64,000 nucleotides of DNA, from assembly GCF_000003815.2 (NCBI RefSeq), contig NC_049996.1, forward strand, positions 6,499,731 to 6,563,730, written 5' to 3'. A model generated the notes under the pieces. That model worked only from the letters and a program-made list of their open reading frames with translations, made no database searches and had not been told where the DNA came from. Below are positions 59,001-62,000 of the stretch, in pieces. Position numbers and translations under genes: made by a program. Within the stretch, counting starts at the first letter, position 1, and every line of letters starts with the position of its first letter. This DNA is from Branchiostoma floridae. Lineage: Eukaryota; Chordata; Leptocardii; Amphioxiformes; Branchiostomatidae.

Positions 59001-62000
59001 CCGCACTGGAAACCGAGTATAAAATGTATGAAGTTGGTGAAAAGAACTTTGTAAAAAAAAAAAAGCGATCTCTTTACCACACAGATAGACCAACTGTTAG
59101 TTGTCTAACTCTGACTACCTATTGTTTTTTAAATGATGCCACTTTGCCGCACAAGAAGAATGTGTCGTCCACCTGTAACTACCTATTCTTTGTTTTGTTA
59201 AAAAAAAAAACAAGCGATCTCTTTACCACACAGATAGACCAACTGTTAGTTGTCTACCTCTGACTAAAAAGACACTACTTTGCCACAAGTAGAATATGTG
59301 ATTTGTTGATTTGAAATTTTCGTATCAATTGACCAAAAGAAACGAAACTTGAGTGCCATTAACTGTATACACAATTAACAATATCACAAGTGTCTACTCT
59401 AGTCTAAAGCTAGTAAAAGCTAGTGCCACGCAATATCTGCTTGGAAATAGAATAACACGCACAGATATATCTAAGTCTAAAGGAAATAACTCAGACAGCC
59501 GTACGGACGCATGCTACACGAATATTACATTCAGCACTGGAACGTTCCAGTGCTTTATAAACGTCAGCACTGGAAGCCCAGAGCTGAAGTTTTTACAGCA
59601 CTGGTGTTCCAGTGCTGAAAAGTTCCCGAGCACTGGTAAATCCAGTGCTGAACCCGTTACTTTTGTATATCAGCACTCGGTTCCAGTGCTGACGGCGGTT
59701 TCAGCACTGGGTAACCAGTGCTGAATGACCTTTGCACTGGCTCGCCTCCTCTCCGCCGCGAGTTCAGCACTGGTACCCGAGTGCTGATGGCAGTTCAGCA
59801 CTGGAAAACCAGTGCTCGAAGAAGTTCAGCACTGGAAATCCAGTGCTCGCATTGGTTTCAGCACTGGAATTCCAGTGCTGAGGGAGCTTCAGCACTCGAA
59901 CAAGGTCGTTCAGCACTGGAAAACCAGTGCTGACGTTTCTTCAGCACTGGAAAACCAGTGCTGAGGCCGATTCGACCCATTGATTCAGCACTGGAACACC
60001 AGTGCGGAACCCGTTACTTTTGTATACTTGCGACCCGGGGAGTGTGTGAAAATGGCATGCCGTGCACATGTTAGCCCCAATTATCCAGCAAGAAAGACAC
60101 TGTTTCTACTGTGGTGTCATGCAGGGATATTATGAATTTTAACGTTACACTGAATAATTCTTCCGTGTTGAAGGCCATGTTCGTAAGCTGTTCGATCGTC
60201 AATAAATTTCCCATCAGAGCGGTAAACTCCAAGCAAATTTACAAGTCGTGTTTATGTGATCCTTTATTGATAATATTCAAGAGTTTGTACTCGAAGCATG
60301 TGTAAATCTGGGATTCCAGAGCATTACGCCAGGAGGCGCGACTTCTCGGTGCATGTTAGATTGGTGGGGCCGCACAAGAGGGGTGTACTGGTGTACATAT
60401 ACGGGTACACATACATATATATATATACCGCTCTTACCCCATGAAGTCTTCGCGATGCACATTACAAACGGTGAACACTGTGAGACATTTTAGCATAAGC
60501 ACCAGCTGATTTTGCGCTATGTCAGACAGTGTGCTGTAACTTTTTTTTATTTTATTCTCATTAGCAGTTTTAGGCCTCGACAATTTGATTAGTTGGTTGT
60601 TATGTAATGTTTTACTGGGTAAAGATCTCGCAGGCGACAAAAGTACCCCCGAATTTCGTCCTCGTTTCAAAATTTTTTACCCTTCAGTGCCACCTATTTT
60701 TGGTGAACACATGCGGCGATCGTGATTCAGCCCCCATTCTCAATTTTGTGCTGCCATCTCTGAGAAGCATCTCTGAAACAGGAAACTACACTAACTGTAA
60801 TTCACTTTGTCTTCTCGGTGCCAAACTTTCACGGTCTGAGAAAATTTAAGTTCTTCTCGGAACTAAATGTTCACGGTGAAAGAATTATTTGTTATAATGG
60901 TCACCAAGACGAATTATCTGTTATCGGTAATGATAAATTCATGTTACAGTCGTCACAGTGAAAACAGTGAACATAAAAGTACATTGAAAAAATCAGGAAT
61001 TACAGTTGTAACTAATGTGATCAGTGACACTGACAGTTGACTAATGTTACACAATTGACAACTAAAACATAAAAAATGAATACATATCAAAGTAAACTTA
61101 CATGTGCAATACATGTGAAGTAGTTGATTTTGATCTGTAAAAGCCTTTTCCACTCCTTGTGATGTTTTGTTCCAATAATCTGTGTGGCATCAGGAGTGTC
61201 AAGAATTCTCAAACCTTGTGTGTAGAATGCCACAACCTGCAACATGCAGTGATATTCAGGTGTCAAAAATGTCATAACAACTACAGCACTAATCATACTA
61301 CATGTAGGTTGCACATTGTACAAGCATCCGACAATTTTAGAGCGTCCTCAAGGCTAGAGATATTTCCCAACTTTCCTGTTAAGGGATGAAGAATATTCAA
61401 TGTACAAATGAATAAGGCCATGTTGACTTGATTATATGAGTACAATGTATATCAATGAAGCTATGTTTTTCATATGCATAATGATGAAAGCTGCAAACTC
61501 ACAGTTGCGCAAACTGATATCTTCTAATGATCTGTTACAGTACAGTAGTAATTAGAAAATAATAGTTTTCATCTTATCAAAAAAATCATTTTCTGACAAC
61601 TACAGATCATTAGAAGATATCAATTTGCGCAACTGTGAGTTTGTAGCTTTCATCATTATGCACATGAAAAACATAGTTTCATTGCAGTGGTATGTACCAA
61701 AGAGCTGTGTTTTCTCATAGAAAAAAATAATATCAGGGGCAATAAAACCTGATGACATCATCCATATGGTCCAAAAAAATCAGATATAGGATTCCTTTAT
61801 GCTCATCTATCAAAATTCGTTACGGCTCCATTCTTTCTTAATTCACTAATGAGAAAACAGTGGAACATGAAAATGCTAACTTAGCCAGGTGAAATACCTG
61901 CAGTTCCAAAAAAAAGTGCAGGGGACCCAAACCTTACTCTTTCAGTTACATATGTGACAACTTTGAAGTCCTATCATGTGATGCAAGAAAAATCTGGCAA

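Larger units (their letters stand above)
55496..60440. mobile_element. Large inverted-repeat element (4.9 kb) hosting nested insertions
   Basis: The left arm 55496-55655 and right arm 60297-60440 are inverse copies over about 150 bp with roughly 90 per cent agreement by eye: AGAGCGGTAT, CCCGTATATGTACACCAGTA, GAGAAGTCGCGCCTCCTGG, AATCCCAGATTTACACATG. The outer ends read GGGTAAG. Between them lie two complete smaller elements (55746-58408 and 58754-60037). No transposase was recognised. It fills most of PTPN23 intron 3. Confidence 0.7.

Noticed and set aside
58790-60005. CRISPR-like array
   Set aside because: Repeats are palindromes with irregular spacing from about 5 to 40 nt, there are no cas genes, and the host is an animal. 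A transposon with subterminal palindromes explains it better.
60411-60428. TATATATATA as a promoter
   Set aside because: It is a microsatellite expansion inside the right arm of the 55496-60440 element; the left arm lacks it.
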